Source: a virus
Length of the DNA stretch: 32,397 nt
Direction: 5' to 3' (one strand)
IMG/VR virus record: IMGVR_UViG_3300043436_002340
Coordinates: 1-32,397 of that record
Shown piece after piece: positions 14,834-23,095 of the stretch. The notes under the pieces were generated by a model. That model made no database searches and was not told where the DNA came from. It saw only the letters and a program-made list of their open reading frames with translations. A program made the translations under genes and the position numbers. Each line of letters opens with the position of its first letter. The first letter of the stretch is position 1.

Positions 14834-15415
14834 TTATAAATTGCTCAATAAATTGTGCACCTCTAAAATTAAAAGCTCCTCAGGCGTTTGCGAAAGGCTC
14901 AAGCCCACGTGGTCAAAATAACCCTCAATCGAAAAGCCTTTAACTTTCCCCTCTTTGACGCTCGCCCATATTTCGGGGTTATCTACTTTCGAACCGATTA
15001 ACCACGTGCCAACGGGAACGTCCAGCCCCAAATGAGTACTCTTATCGTTCTCGCTTTCTTTATACCAACTTTCGACCACGGTAACGCCGTCGATAGATTT
15101 TTGGTGCTCGTATGTGTGCGCCTTCTGAAAACCATTTTTCATAAAGGCGTGAGCGCAATTGTAAATCGTTTCTTTATCAAATACAATATAATACTCCTCG
15201 CCTGTTTCTTTGTCAATTCTCAAAATCGGTTTGTCGGGAATCAGCGCGGGGCCGTATAGCATTCGGCGCTCGTTATCGAGTGCGCTCAATTTTGTTTCAG
15301 CTTTTAGAGCCACCCAATTCGATTCAATAGCGGGGAATTCTACTAACGAAATAGCATCGACCCCTAGGTTACCCTCGGCGTCAATAATGCATTTAACTAC
15401 TTTTTTCTTATCCAT
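14834..15415 (-). CDS. XkdF-like prohead serine protease
   Basis: A 193-aa protein of the PBSX XkdF type, a likely capsid maturation protease. Signature blocks are LYGPALIPDKPILRIDKETGEEYYIVF (53-79), KAHTYEHQKSIDGVTVVESWY (98-118), GTWLIGSKVDNPEIWASVKEGKVKGFSIEGYF (136-167). His104 and Ser162 are the likely catalytic pair in the prohead-protease pattern. It processes scaffold and capsid proteins during prohead maturation. It lies two genes away from the capsid, separated from scaffold by the inverted 348-aa gene, which may have been inserted into a once continuous protease-scaffold-capsid block. Confidence 0.85.
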   Translation of the reverse strand: MDKKKVVKCIIDAEGNLGVDAISLVEFPAIESNWVALKAETKLSALDNERRMLYGPALIPDKPILRIDKETGEEYYIVFDKETIYNCAHAFMKNGFQKAHTYEHQKSIDGVTVVESWYKESENDKSTHLGLDVPVGTWLIGSKVDNPEIWASVKEGKVKGFSIEGYFDHVGLSLSQTPEELLILEVHNLLSNL

Positions 15416-15433
15416 TTTTTTATATATTAGCGG

Positions 15434-15452
15434 CGAAAATTTTCCATTTTCG
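15434..15452. promoter_or_regulatory. 19-bp inverted repeat upstream of the protease gene
   Basis: CGAAAAT (15434-15440) and ATTTTCG (15446-15452) form a perfect 7-bp inverted repeat with a 5-bp centre. It lies in the short gap between the tape measure stop and the protease start, 19 bp upstream of the protease ATG. It could be an operator or an mRNA hairpin near the ribosome entry site. Confidence 0.35.
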
Positions 15453-15469
15453 AATAATTTGATTCAATC

Positions 15470-15495
15470 AGCCCTCGAAACGTCGGGGGCTTTTT
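15470..15495 (+). terminator. Plus-strand-oriented hairpin with T5 tract
   Basis: AGCCCTCGA (15470-15478) pairs with TCGGGGGCT (15483-15491) on the plus strand, 9 bp including a T-G wobble, and is followed by T5 (15491-15495). On the minus strand the wobble becomes an A/C mismatch and there is no T tract. The element therefore looks built to stop plus-strand (antisense) transcription although no plus-strand gene ends here. It may also act as a hairpin at the end of the tape measure mRNA. Confidence 0.55.
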
Positions 15496-15497
15496 GA

Positions 15498-17612
15498 TTA
15501 TAAACGGCTGAGGTCCGTAACTTTAGCGCGAGCCTCCATAGCGTTTGCAATATCGCCCGCTAATACGTAGGCGGGTTGTATTTGTTGCGGTTGGTTTAAA
15601 TTCAAACTAGCGAGCGGGTTAAACTCAGGAACGCCGCTAGAAGCAACGCCCGTCGAAGAAAGCTCACCACCGCCGCCCGTGCTGTTATTACCACCGCTAG
15701 GAGCGGGGCTTTCGTATGTAGTCGCCTTAATCTTTGCAATGTTAGCAAGCCCCGCCGCAACCGCAGCCGCCGCCGCCACTACACCACGAACTACTGAGGT
15801 CGGGTCGCCAGGAATAACCTGAGAGGCATAAGCCGCCGTCGCGCTTTGGTAGGTTTGAACGCTCGCCAATCCGATTTGTAAAGCCTTATTTCTTTTAAAA
15901 GATTTTTTTTGTGCCGCCTCGCTTTTACCCGAAAACGCCTCGTTTAACGAAATCAAAGTATTGAGGCCGTCCGTTGCGCTTTTTGTGATATTGTCGCTCG
16001 TTCGCATAAAAGCGTCTAACCTGTCTTGGTTGCTCTTTTCGTCGGCGGCTTTTTCGGTGTCGCGGTACTCTTTGTTTATTCTCGCTAGTTCCCTTTTTTG
16101 CTCTTCGGCTAGTTGCTTTTCCTGTGCGGCGTTACCGTTAGCAATGGCAAATTTTTCGTCATATTCCGCAACTAAATCGTCCACGGCCTTTTCGCGGCGC
16201 GCCTCGTTTTCTTTTAAGCGGGCGCGGTCTAATTCTTGTTGTAATTTAAATTGAGCGTCCTCGCGGCTAATACGGTCCTCGTTTGCTTTTACCGACGCGG
16301 CTCTTTGAGCTTCTAAAATTTTGGCGTCGTTCGCAGCTTGCGCGGCTTCTTCCTGAGCCGTGTATTTATCTCGTATATTTTGGCGGTCGGCTAACTGTTG
16401 CTCCTCGAGTTGGGTTATTAGTTTTTGATTCGTTCCCGCTTTTTCGACTAGCTTATCGTACTTTAATTGCAGTTGTCTTAACTCCCGTTCTTCGTCCGTT
16501 AGGGTGAGTTGGTAACGCTCTTCTTGAGCCTGTTTAATTGCGTCGGTAACCTCAGCCTCACGAGCCTTTCGAGCTTCGGCCGCTTGCGCCGCTTTTTGCC
16601 TCGCAACCTCCCGCGCTTGCTCTTCTTTTGCGAGTCTATCTTGTTCGGTTTTGGCGGCGTCATTACGCGCCTTTTCAACCGCTGAGGCTTCGTCTTCCGC
16701 TGATTTAATCGCGAGCTCCTTATTGGCGTCTATTGCTTTTTGGCGGGCGTCTAGTTGCTGTTTAGTTAGCTTAACCCCTGTCTTTTCGAGGTCGTTCGTT
16801 TGCTTAATTAAATCCTCATTTGTTTGAATTCGTTTTTTATTAAAATCCTCGTTTACTTTACTAACGTCTTGGCCTGTTTTTTTAGCATTTGCAACCGCTA
16901 AACGTTGGGCATTATCTAAATCCTTTTGGCGTTGGTCTAATGAGCCGATAGCCTTATCCACAGCATCAGCCGCCGCGACGCTCGTTAATCCTATCGCGTC
17001 AGTAAAACCCGTTACCGCGTCTTTTACAAAACCAATTACCGCCCCTATTGCCTCAAAAGCAATACCCAAGGCGGGGACCACGTTCGCGAGTTTATCAAAG
17101 TTTACTATCAAAAGCGCGATAGCCGAACCAATCAAAAAAAGCGGGTTCGTTAAAAGGGCTTTTCCAACCGCTCCGAACGATTTACCGACTTCGCCAATTC
17201 CTTTCGCGAATTCGCCTGGCTTTGCTTCCTTCAGGTTTTTAGCGAGTAGGTTTGCACCCTCAGCCGCTCCCGAAAAATCTAACGAATTGAGGCGGCTAGT
17301 TACTAAACCCAACGAACCCCCGACACGTTCGAAGGCGGGCCCAGCCTGAGCCCCTACGGCCTCGCTTGCGTCCCTTATTTGGTCTTTTAATTTACCCGCC
17401 GCCGTAGCGAGCTCGTTGTATTTGTCAGTTCCTGGGTCGGTGGCCGCGAGTGTAGCTTGTAATTCTCTTAACTGAGCCTTGAGGCTTTTAGTAGACGCGA
17501 CCGCAACCGCTCCCGCCGCTTCGACGCTGCCCGCTAATTTATCGACGCTTTGAACCGCGCCCGCGTCGTCAACCTCGAGGGTGAATAAAAACGTCGAACT
17601 ATCTTGAGCCAT
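15498..17612 (-). CDS. Tail tape measure protein
   Basis: A 704-aa protein that sets tail length and is threaded in the tail tube. It has an N-terminal FLFTLEVDDAGAVQSVDKLAGSVEAAG and a helical region (SLKAQLRELQATLAATDPG). Hydrophobic stretches follow at ~155-200 (NPLFLIGSAIALLIVNF, LGIAFEAIGAVIGFV), which are typical membrane-interacting parts. A very long charged coiled coil spans ~220-560, rich in Ala, Glu, Lys and Gln (QLQLKYDKLVEKAGTNQKLITQLEEQQLADRQN). The C-terminal part is Gly/Ser/Pro-rich. Assignment is by size, composition and position in the tail module. The length is modest, in keeping with a siphovirus tail. Confidence 0.9.
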   Translation of the reverse strand: MAQDSSTFLFTLEVDDAGAVQSVDKLAGSVEAAGAVAVASTKSLKAQLRELQATLAATDPGTDKYNELATAAGKLKDQIRDASEAVGAQAGPAFERVGGSLGLVTSRLNSLDFSGAAEGANLLAKNLKEAKPGEFAKGIGEVGKSFGAVGKALLTNPLFLIGSAIALLIVNFDKLANVVPALGIAFEAIGAVIGFVKDAVTGFTDAIGLTSVAAADAVDKAIGSLDQRQKDLDNAQRLAVANAKKTGQDVSKVNEDFNKKRIQTNEDLIKQTNDLEKTGVKLTKQQLDARQKAIDANKELAIKSAEDEASAVEKARNDAAKTEQDRLAKEEQAREVARQKAAQAAEARKAREAEVTDAIKQAQEERYQLTLTDEERELRQLQLKYDKLVEKAGTNQKLITQLEEQQLADRQNIRDKYTAQEEAAQAANDAKILEAQRAASVKANEDRISREDAQFKLQQELDRARLKENEARREKAVDDLVAEYDEKFAIANGNAAQEKQLAEEQKRELARINKEYRDTEKAADEKSNQDRLDAFMRTSDNITKSATDGLNTLISLNEAFSGKSEAAQKKSFKRNKALQIGLASVQTYQSATAAYASQVIPGDPTSVVRGVVAAAAAVAAGLANIAKIKATTYESPAPSGGNNSTGGGGELSSTGVASSGVPEFNPLASLNLNQPQQIQPAYVLAGDIANAMEARAKVTDLSRL

Positions 17613-17789
17613 TTAGAAAAAAAGTTTAAATAATAGATAAACGAGAAAGCCCCACCAAATGACGGCGCATCCGTACTTTATAAAACGGAAAACCCATAGC
17701 CTTTTACGTGTTAGTTCTTTGTTTGGGGTTTTGGATTGTATTCCCGCCTTTAGCATTTGGAGGGCTGGGCTGATTACGTTTTCTTTCAT
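17613..17789 (-). CDS. Small single-pass membrane protein (58 aa)
   Basis: A 58-aa protein with a basic N-terminal half (KTPNKELTRKRLWVFRFIKYG) and one membrane segment (CAVIWWGFLVYLLFKLFF) at the C-terminus. Its ATG overlaps the upstream tail gene's TGA, and its TAA is followed immediately by the tape measure ATG, so it is translated as part of this tight cluster. Function unknown. Confidence 0.7.
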   Translation of the reverse strand: MKENVISPALQMLKAGIQSKTPNKELTRKRLWVFRFIKYGCAVIWWGFLVYLLFKLFF

Positions 17790-20700
17790 CGAATTTGCGT
17801 ATAATAGAGGGTTAAATTACAATTCACGTCCTGAGGGAAACCCGAACCGCCCGAGGTAATTTTAAATCGGTGCTGAGCGGTATTTGTGGCCGTGTCGATT
17901 ACAAAGGTAATCGTTATCGTTGTCCCCGAATTGTCCGAACTAATAACAACGGGAGCGCTCGCGCTTGTAACCCCTCCTAACTTATCCAAATAAACCGAGC
18001 CCGTTTCGTAAATAAAGAAGCCGTTAACGTCGCTCGCGTGTAATATGTAGAAGCAAACCCAACTCGTTTTGTCAGGCATCGTTAAACGGGTTAAAACGTC
18101 ATTCGATGGGAAGAGCTCAATAGTTTGGCCTGAGGCGGTTAATGTGTTGGCATTGGTAAAAACAATAACCCCCGTTTGGCTGGCTCCCTCTTCTTGGGAA
18201 ATAGTACGGTCGCCCGCCCCGAAATGGAGGCCCGTAATATTTGCTAAAGCGTTGCGCCCTAAAAGTACGCTCGCCCTATTTGCCCCCTCCATTTTCAACC
18301 GTTCGCCAACCGCTAACGTGTTCTCGTTGCCCTTTTCTACGCTGATTCTTTCGCCAACGAAAACGCTAAACGTGTTAGAAACGCTAATATCGGTATTCGT
18401 GGTTTTCGCTAACGCATTTTGGACTACGCCTTGAGTTCCTGGGTTCATCATCATCGCCGAGGCTGAGCCGCCGCCGTTGGGGTCGGTTTCAATCGGAGTA
18501 CCGAACGCCAAACATTGGCCCAAGATTGGCTCCCATTGATAGCCATAACGAACGCAACAAGTAGACGTCGCGGGTTGCGGGTCGCCCGCGTAATCGGTGA
18601 ACTCGATAACCTGAACACCTCCGTCCGTAGTCGCTACCGAAGTCGGTACTAACTCGCAGTCGGGAGCGGGGTTAACGAGCTTCATTAGCTTAACCTTTGT
18701 CGATTCATATAACCCAATTTTATAATCTGAAATTTCGAGAATTCGCCAATAGGTGTCTTTTATGAAAATTCGGTCGCTATATTTAAAAGTCAATATATCC
18801 GCCAAATCGAGCGCAAAGTAAGCCTCCAAAATTCGCGTTTCGGGGTTGTAAAGTCCGTTTAAATAGTCGCGCCAATACTCGTTAAATAGATTCCTAAATG
18901 GATTCGTTATAATTGAGTGTAACGGCGTTTCAGGGTTAAAATTCAAGTCATAATCCCCGACGCTTGCGTTAACGCTTGAGTAGTGATTAAAAATATTTAC
19001 ATTTGCATTTTGCACGGTATCACTTCCGTCGTCGTACATACGAATTCGCGTCGTATCAGCCAAAAATAAAAAGCGCAAATTAGGCGCGACAAATTCGCCT
19101 TTGTCGTTTATAAACTTTGGAATAGGAATATTAGTCCCATTCACATAAGCGGCGGGCGTACTTTCAGCCGTGAGCTTAATATTAAAATCTCCCGACGCGA
19201 ATTCATTTGGCGGGGTGTTGCTGTTTACTGTATACCCGTTTAGTAGTTTATACTCGCCATAAGTTCGGCCGTTATCGGTGTAAAGTTTGCTCGATACGTC
19301 GCCGCCGTTTTTATAGGTGAAAAAGAAATTTCGCCGCTGTATTTCAGTCGTAGGGCTCAGCGTTATATCTTTCGAAATATCTAGCTTTTGCGTCCAGTTC
19401 AAAACGTCGCCCGTTGCGATATAATCGTTAATTGGCATAATTGTAACCTCTTTTGGAACCGAGCGCGAGGGGACAATTATAGCCGCGTGCATTTGCAAGA
19501 TATCGCGCACAAAATCGACTTGTTTAATATTGGGTGAATTAGCCGCCGCGTTAAACGTATCGCCCCAATTCCTGAAATAACTAAAGAGTTCCCACCCCGT
19601 ACCAACTAACGGGTCGTTAGTAGGTGAGCCGCCAAATAAAGGCGAGCCCGTAAATTCGGTGTAAGGTTGCATTCGTTCGCCCGCCAGCATATAAAGCGGC
19701 TCAGTTGTAAATAATATTCTTTGAGCTATTCCATTATTTTGGTCGGTTCCTGAAACTGCCACCTCAAAATTAACGACCACTTGGCCCGCTGTTGGGCTTC
19801 CCCCCGTGAACTTGAAAAACTTAATTCCACCCGTTGAAGGTCCAAACGTACCCACGGGAATAATGTTCGCCCAAAATCTAAAAGAATAAAAGCCCTCGAC
19901 GGGAGCCTCGAAGTAAGCCCCCGAATAGTTGCCCCCATTGTCCACGAATTGAGGCAACGTCAAAACGTTATCGTCGGTAACCGCTGTGGTCGTTACAAAC
20001 CCCGCGTTAAAATAGAAGTCCCCGACCACCTCGTTAACGATTACGTTTTTAGTGTTAATCCACGGGCACCAATACCCCGACAAAATGGTTTCGAGTGGCG
20101 TAGGCGTTAGCGTAAAGCCCGCGTCTTTTATAATATTGCTAAAGATAGTCCACGCATTTAAAAACGGCGTAAAATCAGCCGCAAATAAAGGGAGCTCGCT
20201 ATTGAATAAAGGCCGACTCCCAACGCTCCCCGTATTGTCCCAACGTTGGCCGCGGTCAACTAAACCCCACGTTATTACATCGCTGAGGTTTATCGTTTCA
20301 TAATTAATTTCTCTATCGAGACTTGGTAAATCTTGAATTTGATTTAATAGCTTGTCACCTATTGAACGAAACAGGTCGGGAGCCTCACCGTAAAAACATA
20401 ACTGAATATCACCGATAGCCCCGTTACGTTGGAACGTTTTTAAAACCCTTAAGTGTCCGCGTATAATGGGCAACGTATCGACGCGAATTTCGGCGGGTAT
20501 CTTTGTGCTATAAACCTCGCCGACGTCGCTAAATGTAAACGAATCGAGCAACCCGAAGACCTCCAAATTTCTATCTGAAGCGGGGACCCTGAACTCACGG
20601 GTGAAATCGCCTTGAGGCGCAAACGTTCCCACGTCCTGAAAGTTAAAATTTTGGCTAATTGACTCCTCCTCGTAAAGGTCAATATATTTTTCGGTCAGCA

Positions 20701-21037
20701 CGGGCACCGCTTCCATGTAGTTAAAATTGGGCAAATCAGCGCCGCCAACGCTAAAATTCCATGGAGCAGTAGTAAAAATTTGTGTATTTGTTGGGCTAAT
20801 GTAGGAAAAGGCGGGGTTATCAATTACAACCGCACTAATATAGTACGTGCCTAAATCGCCGTAGCTTAAACTTTGTATTTGTACAAAGCCACCGACATAA
20901 GCGCTCATATCATTTGGGTAACTAAACACGTCTTGAGGGCTAACGCTATCAATAATAACGCCCGACTCGGTGGCGGTTATAATGCCGCTAGGCGCTATGC
21001 CAGGTACTTTTACTATTAGTTGGGTTTCTCTTTTCAT
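17786..21037 (-). CDS. Large tail-tip / baseplate-like structural protein
   Basis: A 1083-aa protein. The N-terminal ~100 residues look like a small beta domain. Residues ~110-230 (EESISQNFNFQDVGTFAPQGDFTREFRVPAS, IPAEIRVDTLPIIRGHLRVLKTF) resemble tail proteins common in Bacteroidota siphophages. The central part is long and beta-rich. Near 890-960, the series NALAKTTNTDISVSNTFSVF, NENTLAVGERLK, NRASVLLGRNALANITGLHFGAGDR resembles YadA-like trimeric head repeats, and a final ~100-residue beta domain follows. This suggests a trimeric, adhesive distal tail element. It overlaps its neighbours at both ends. The exact place in the tail (hub or side fibre) is inferred. Confidence 0.7.
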   Translation of the reverse strand: MKRETQLIVKVPGIAPSGIITATESGVIIDSVSPQDVFSYPNDMSAYVGGFVQIQSLSYGDLGTYYISAVVIDNPAFSYISPTNTQIFTTAPWNFSVGGADLPNFNYMEAVPVLTEKYIDLYEEESISQNFNFQDVGTFAPQGDFTREFRVPASDRNLEVFGLLDSFTFSDVGEVYSTKIPAEIRVDTLPIIRGHLRVLKTFQRNGAIGDIQLCFYGEAPDLFRSIGDKLLNQIQDLPSLDREINYETINLSDVITWGLVDRGQRWDNTGSVGSRPLFNSELPLFAADFTPFLNAWTIFSNIIKDAGFTLTPTPLETILSGYWCPWINTKNVIVNEVVGDFYFNAGFVTTTAVTDDNVLTLPQFVDNGGNYSGAYFEAPVEGFYSFRFWANIIPVGTFGPSTGGIKFFKFTGGSPTAGQVVVNFEVAVSGTDQNNGIAQRILFTTEPLYMLAGERMQPYTEFTGSPLFGGSPTNDPLVGTGWELFSYFRNWGDTFNAAANSPNIKQVDFVRDILQMHAAIIVPSRSVPKEVTIMPINDYIATGDVLNWTQKLDISKDITLSPTTEIQRRNFFFTYKNGGDVSSKLYTDNGRTYGEYKLLNGYTVNSNTPPNEFASGDFNIKLTAESTPAAYVNGTNIPIPKFINDKGEFVAPNLRFLFLADTTRIRMYDDGSDTVQNANVNIFNHYSSVNASVGDYDLNFNPETPLHSIITNPFRNLFNEYWRDYLNGLYNPETRILEAYFALDLADILTFKYSDRIFIKDTYWRILEISDYKIGLYESTKVKLMKLVNPAPDCELVPTSVATTDGGVQVIEFTDYAGDPQPATSTCCVRYGYQWEPILGQCLAFGTPIETDPNGGGSASAMMMNPGTQGVVQNALAKTTNTDISVSNTFSVFVGERISVEKGNENTLAVGERLKMEGANRASVLLGRNALANITGLHFGAGDRTISQEEGASQTGVIVFTNANTLTASGQTIELFPSNDVLTRLTMPDKTSWVCFYILHASDVNGFFIYETGSVYLDKLGGVTSASAPVVISSDNSGTTITITFVIDTATNTAQHRFKITSGGSGFPQDVNCNLTLYYTQIR

Positions 21038-22317
21038 TAGGTGTTATAATCTTGAGAGTAACTCACTTTCAGAGCCACGTTATAAAGTTTATTGTTTCGC
21101 TCTTTGCGCTCGAGGTAATTGTTTTCGTCCATGCTAACGGGTATATGTGTCCCGTCGCTATTCACTATATGAACTTGACTCGAAACCATGAGCGAACGTA
21201 AAAAAACAAATTCATCTTCTTGAACCCAATCGCTCGTAATACTGAGCGTCCGCGTTACCACGTTGGCACGGTCGTATAATTGGCGGTCGTATCGGCTAAA
21301 TATTGTATTCGTTCCGTTAAATAAAACCCGCTTAAATTGCTTTCGGTCGATTTGGTTAGTAACCTCCGACTTTTTTATAAAGTTATAATAGTCCCAACCG
21401 CCGCGGCTGTTTACCCACGCGAGCCGTACGTTATCATAACGGCAATCGAATTGCCCGTATTTCTCGGCGTTAATAAAGTAGTATGTTTTGCTCACTATCG
21501 ACGCGCCATTATAAGCCTCAATAGTATAGTAATTCCAACCTAACGCCACGGGGTCGGGCATCGTTGGAAAAGTCGAATTAATTATATTTTGAGGGTAGGC
21601 GGGAATACCTACTTGAGGCGCGGCCGTAAAGTTTACGAACGCCGCCCCGCTACCCGTACCGAATACCGCCACGCGGTAACTATCCACCGTAGTGGGCGAA
21701 CAATATTCGTCCGAACCCGTCACGAATAACAGCCCCCAATCGCTGGGCAAACAAGGAATAAAAACCGTATTCGAGCTCGGCGTTATACCTAAACTAGCAG
21801 CCATTGAAAAAACCGTCGTATCATAACGGCGGTCGCTTTGCATATAGTCCGAATTCGCGTTATTAGCTATTTTAATAGTCTTATCGGTGCTCGCGAATAC
21901 ATTCGGGCGGTAACCGTCGATAGGTTGTAAATAGCCATTATAAACGGCCGTCGTTGCCGTTGCGCTCACGCCGTCGTTTTCCGTTAGTACCCCGCCCGTA
22001 ATCCACCACTCCGTAAAAATGAGCTCGTAACTTTTCCACGAATTACCCTCGGGCTCGGTGTATTGGTTAGCCGTAGTCGCGTGAATTGCTGTATTCTCTT
22101 TATTGAGTAAATTAACTAGCGGGTTCAAATCGAAATAAGCCGCGCCGTCGGGCGAAGGGTCTAAAAAAAAGTTATACGTTTTACCCGTGGCCACGTCGTT
22201 TACCTCAATCCCGAATTTAAAACCCGTATTGCCCGAGTTGGTAGACGTCAAAGCGTAAATTAACTTTTGCCCTCGAGGCGTCCAGGTGTAGGGTTGCCCT
22301 GTTATTGTAATCGCCAT
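21037..22317 (-). CDS. Putative distal tail structural protein
   Basis: A 426-aa beta-rich protein with ITGQPYTWTPRGQKLIYALTS at the N-terminus, YDNVRLAWVNSRGGWDYYNFIKKSEVTN in the second half, and QEDEFVFLRSLMVSSQVHIVNSDG near the end. The RLAWxNSRGGWDYYNF block recurs in Bacteroidota phage tail clusters. The gene is tightly coupled to the 1083-aa protein (TAATG overlap), so the two are probably partners in the tail tip. It could be the distal-tail (Dit-like) protein, but no domain is certain. Confidence 0.65.
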   Translation of the reverse strand: MAITITGQPYTWTPRGQKLIYALTSTNSGNTGFKFGIEVNDVATGKTYNFFLDPSPDGAAYFDLNPLVNLLNKENTAIHATTANQYTEPEGNSWKSYELIFTEWWITGGVLTENDGVSATATTAVYNGYLQPIDGYRPNVFASTDKTIKIANNANSDYMQSDRRYDTTVFSMAASLGITPSSNTVFIPCLPSDWGLLFVTGSDEYCSPTTVDSYRVAVFGTGSGAAFVNFTAAPQVGIPAYPQNIINSTFPTMPDPVALGWNYYTIEAYNGASIVSKTYYFINAEKYGQFDCRYDNVRLAWVNSRGGWDYYNFIKKSEVTNQIDRKQFKRVLFNGTNTIFSRYDRQLYDRANVVTRTLSITSDWVQEDEFVFLRSLMVSSQVHIVNSDGTHIPVSMDENNYLERKERNNKLYNVALKVSYSQDYNT

Positions 22318-22835
22318 TATTTAATGTATTTGTCGGCCTTCAATCGGACCTGTTTAACAACGTTTTTTTGGTACATGGTTCGAAACTCCTTACCGCTCTT
22401 TCGGCTTTCAGTTTGGAAAGCGTCGCGCATATAATCAATTCCGACGATACCTTTTCGGCCGATACTTTCAACCATTTTCGAAACTTGAATATATTCGCTT
22501 TTATTCGGTGTAAATAGCTTTTTATAACGCATCCACGCGCTAATAGGTGCGCGAGGTGGCCACGTGGTCGGGTTATCATTTGGGCGGCGTCCCTTTTCAA
22601 TAACGTCGGCATAATCTCTCACGGGTGAGTTAGGCTTAACTCCGAACCATTGCAAAATATTAGCCCCCCTTTTGAAGTAGCCAAAGGTTAGCTCTTTTTG
22701 CAAAGTTCCTTTATAAACGCGATTAACCGAGCGGCCCCGAATGGTTCGTTTCTTCCTGAGGTTAGCTTGAGCCCGCGCAATTACGCGAGCCCCGAAAGCG
22801 TCTAACTCTTCTTGGTAATCCTTTAAGTTTGCCAT
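22317..22835 (-). CDS. HK97 gp10-like tail/neck protein
   Basis: A 172-aa basic protein. The pattern YADVIEKGRRPNDNPTTWPPRAPISAWMRYK (residues ~75-105) and the final helical basic stretch (MRDAFQTESRKSGKEFRTMYQKN) are typical of gp10-like tail completion proteins, which help join tail to head. It overlaps both neighbours by one base (TAATG). Here it lies among tail-tip genes, while the head genes are far downstream. Confidence 0.72.
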   Translation of the reverse strand: MANLKDYQEELDAFGARVIARAQANLRKKRTIRGRSVNRVYKGTLQKELTFGYFKRGANILQWFGVKPNSPVRDYADVIEKGRRPNDNPTTWPPRAPISAWMRYKKLFTPNKSEYIQVSKMVESIGRKGIVGIDYMRDAFQTESRKSGKEFRTMYQKNVVKQVRLKADKYIK

Positions 22836-23095
22836 TAAACCAAAGTTAGATTTAAAGCGGTGGCCGCTATTGTATAAGCCTCAGCGTTACTATCGCCACT
22901 TGCTCCCCAATCTAGGTAGGTTTGGCCCTCAATACCTAACGAGCCCTCGGCAATACAAACGCCGTCTAACGTGCATAGTTGGTAAATTAAATTTGCGCGT
23001 GAGCTCAAATTATCATAACTAATGTATAGGCTCAGCGCGGCGGCCTCGAGAGTTTCGCCCGCGCTCCAAATGTTTATAGGTTGTATATTTCTCAT
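22835..23095 (-). CDS. Small hypothetical structural-module protein (86 aa)
   Basis: An 86-aa protein with IWSAGETLEAAALSLYISYDNLSSRANLIYQL and a beta-type C-terminal half. It overlaps the tail fibre stop (ATGA) and is directly followed by the gp10-like gene. No domain is recognised; it is probably a virion or assembly protein by context. Confidence 0.65.
   Translation of the reverse strand: MRNIQPINIWSAGETLEAAALSLYISYDNLSSRANLIYQLCTLDGVCIAEGSLGIEGQTYLDWGASGDSNAEAYTIAATALNLTLV

Noticed and set aside
17659-17859. 66-aa plus-strand frame between tail genes
   Set aside because: It is antisense to the 58-aa membrane protein, which has the better start/stop coupling.
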